DNA of 5,790 nucleotides from positions 1 to 5,790 of the forward strand of contig JAUWMW010000159.1 of the NCBI GenBank assembly GCA_030612965.1, given 5' to 3'. The translations under genes were made by a program, and so were the position numbers. Under the pieces are notes generated by a model. That model was given only the letters and a program-made list of their open reading frames with translations, was not told the origin of the DNA and did not search any database. Below are positions 5,566 to 5,790 of this stretch, one piece after another. Position 1 is the stretch's first letter. Every line of letters starts with the position of its first letter. Source of the DNA: a bacterium (lineage in GTDB: Bacteria > Zixibacteria > MSB-5A5 > GN15 > FEB-12).

Positions 5566-5651
5566 CCGAATTCCGAGTGGACCACGAACCTCATCCTGAG
5601 CGGACCAGTGACCTCACCCTGAGTGAACCACCGACTTCATCCTGAGCGTAC
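5566..5651. repeat. Tandem 23-bp direct repeats, TCATCCTGAGC type
   Basis: Three units in exact 23-bp register start at 5589 (CCTCATCCTGAGCGGACCAG...), 5612 (CCTCACCCTGAGTGAACCAC...) and 5635 (CTTCATCCTGAGCGTAC...). A more diverged unit lies at 5566-5588 (…TTCCGAGTGGACCACGAA). The third unit loses similarity after about 5651, where the insertion-sequence end begins. Repeats with a TCATCCTGAGC core occur between genes in many environmental bacterial genomes. Spacer-like unique sequence is absent, so this is not a CRISPR array. Confidence 0.7.
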
Positions 5652-5790
5652 AGGCTGTGTCGCAATTGGTTTTTTGGTTGAGTGTGAATTATTAGTCGAT
5701 ATGTTGTGGTTCAATCAAGATAGGTAGTGAGGATTTTGAAATGGCATATCGATATGGCAAACGTCATGAGCAGTCTCTTTTCCCGGCAAG
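5652..5790 (+). mobile_element. Left end of an insertion sequence, probably IS1182-like
   Basis: AGGCTGTGTCGCAA (5652-5665) resembles the terminal inverted repeat of IS1182-type elements, whose far end usually reads as the complement (TTGCGACACAGCC). It is followed by an AT-richer leader and then the transposase start at 5741. The boundary coincides with the loss of 23-bp repeat similarity at about 5651. The right end and any target duplication lie outside the window, so the exact edge is uncertain by a few bases. Confidence 0.6.
5741..5790 (+). CDS. Transposase N-terminus, IS1182-like (partial)
   Basis: ATG at 5741 opens a frame to the window edge encoding MAYRYGKRHEQSLFPA, 16 codons. This matches the usual opening of IS1182-type DDE transposases (M-x-YRxGxRxQxxLFP, normally followed by SIEEYV and a PVRAYD segment, not visible here). 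GAGGA at 5729-5733 lies 7 nt before the ATG. The catalytic DDE residues are outside the window, so I cannot tell whether the gene is intact. The identification rests on a short stretch plus the inverted-repeat-like sequence upstream. Confidence 0.7.
   Translation, partial: MAYRYGKRHEQSLFPA

Noticed and set aside
5226..5645. A 139-codon plus-strand open frame across the eno end and the repeat mosaic.
   Set aside because: It starts within eno in another frame and its remainder translates hairpins and 23-bp repeats; no Shine-Dalgarno site, no domain-like sequence.
5566..5651. Tandem 23-bp units as a mini CRISPR array.
   Set aside because: The units are contiguous and diverged with no unique spacers, and no cas gene is near.

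Overview
The window looks like a chromosome segment from an uncultivated bacterium of the FCB supergroup. Candidate phylum Zixibacteria or a relative is my best guess, but it is inference. The basis is a secreted protein with an 'NYPNPFNPET'-type C-terminal sorting domain, a DUF2807/GIN-domain exported protein, moderately high GC, and intergenic mosaics of short palindromes with 'TCATCCTGAGC' repeats. No ribosomal RNA or phylogenetic marker other than enolase is present, so the phylum stays open.

Layout: (1) 1-192, minus strand: 5' end of an exported DUF2807/GIN-domain protein with a GTG start and a strong Shine-Dalgarno site; the rest lies outside the window. (2) 193-360: intergenic, with two overlapping hairpins. 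One is a perfect palindrome that recurs after eno. (3) 361-1494, minus: secreted protein of about 377 aa with a conserved GHTSHG-type motif, a cysteine-rich segment and a C-terminal sorting domain. It is preceded at 1543-1570 by a TTGACA-16-TATAAT promoter. (4) 1611-3584, minus: membrane sensor with TM-CHASE-TM-PAS-PAS architecture that ends without any kinase, cyclase, phosphodiesterase or methyl-accepting domain. (5) 3585-4038: gene-poor divergent region with a small palindrome, a strong minus-strand intrinsic terminator at 3761-3789, and a hairpin-rich stretch of unknown role. (6) 4039-5337, plus: complete enolase (eno) with all catalytic residues. (7) 5338-5651: non-coding mosaic of hairpins and 23-bp direct repeats. 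(8) about 5652-5790, plus: left end of an insertion sequence and the first 16 codons of an IS1182-like transposase, apparently inserted in the direct repeats.

The genes do not form an obvious pathway. Enolase is a stand-alone glycolytic gene. The three minus-strand genes share a cell-envelope theme (membrane sensor, secreted protein, exported GIN-domain protein), but the promoter in front of the secreted protein argues that it has its own transcription unit. The points most worth a second look are the output-less CHASE-PAS-PAS sensor, the secreted GHTSHG/Cys-rich protein, the shared palindrome and mosaic repeats, and the orphan minus-strand terminator between the sensor and eno.
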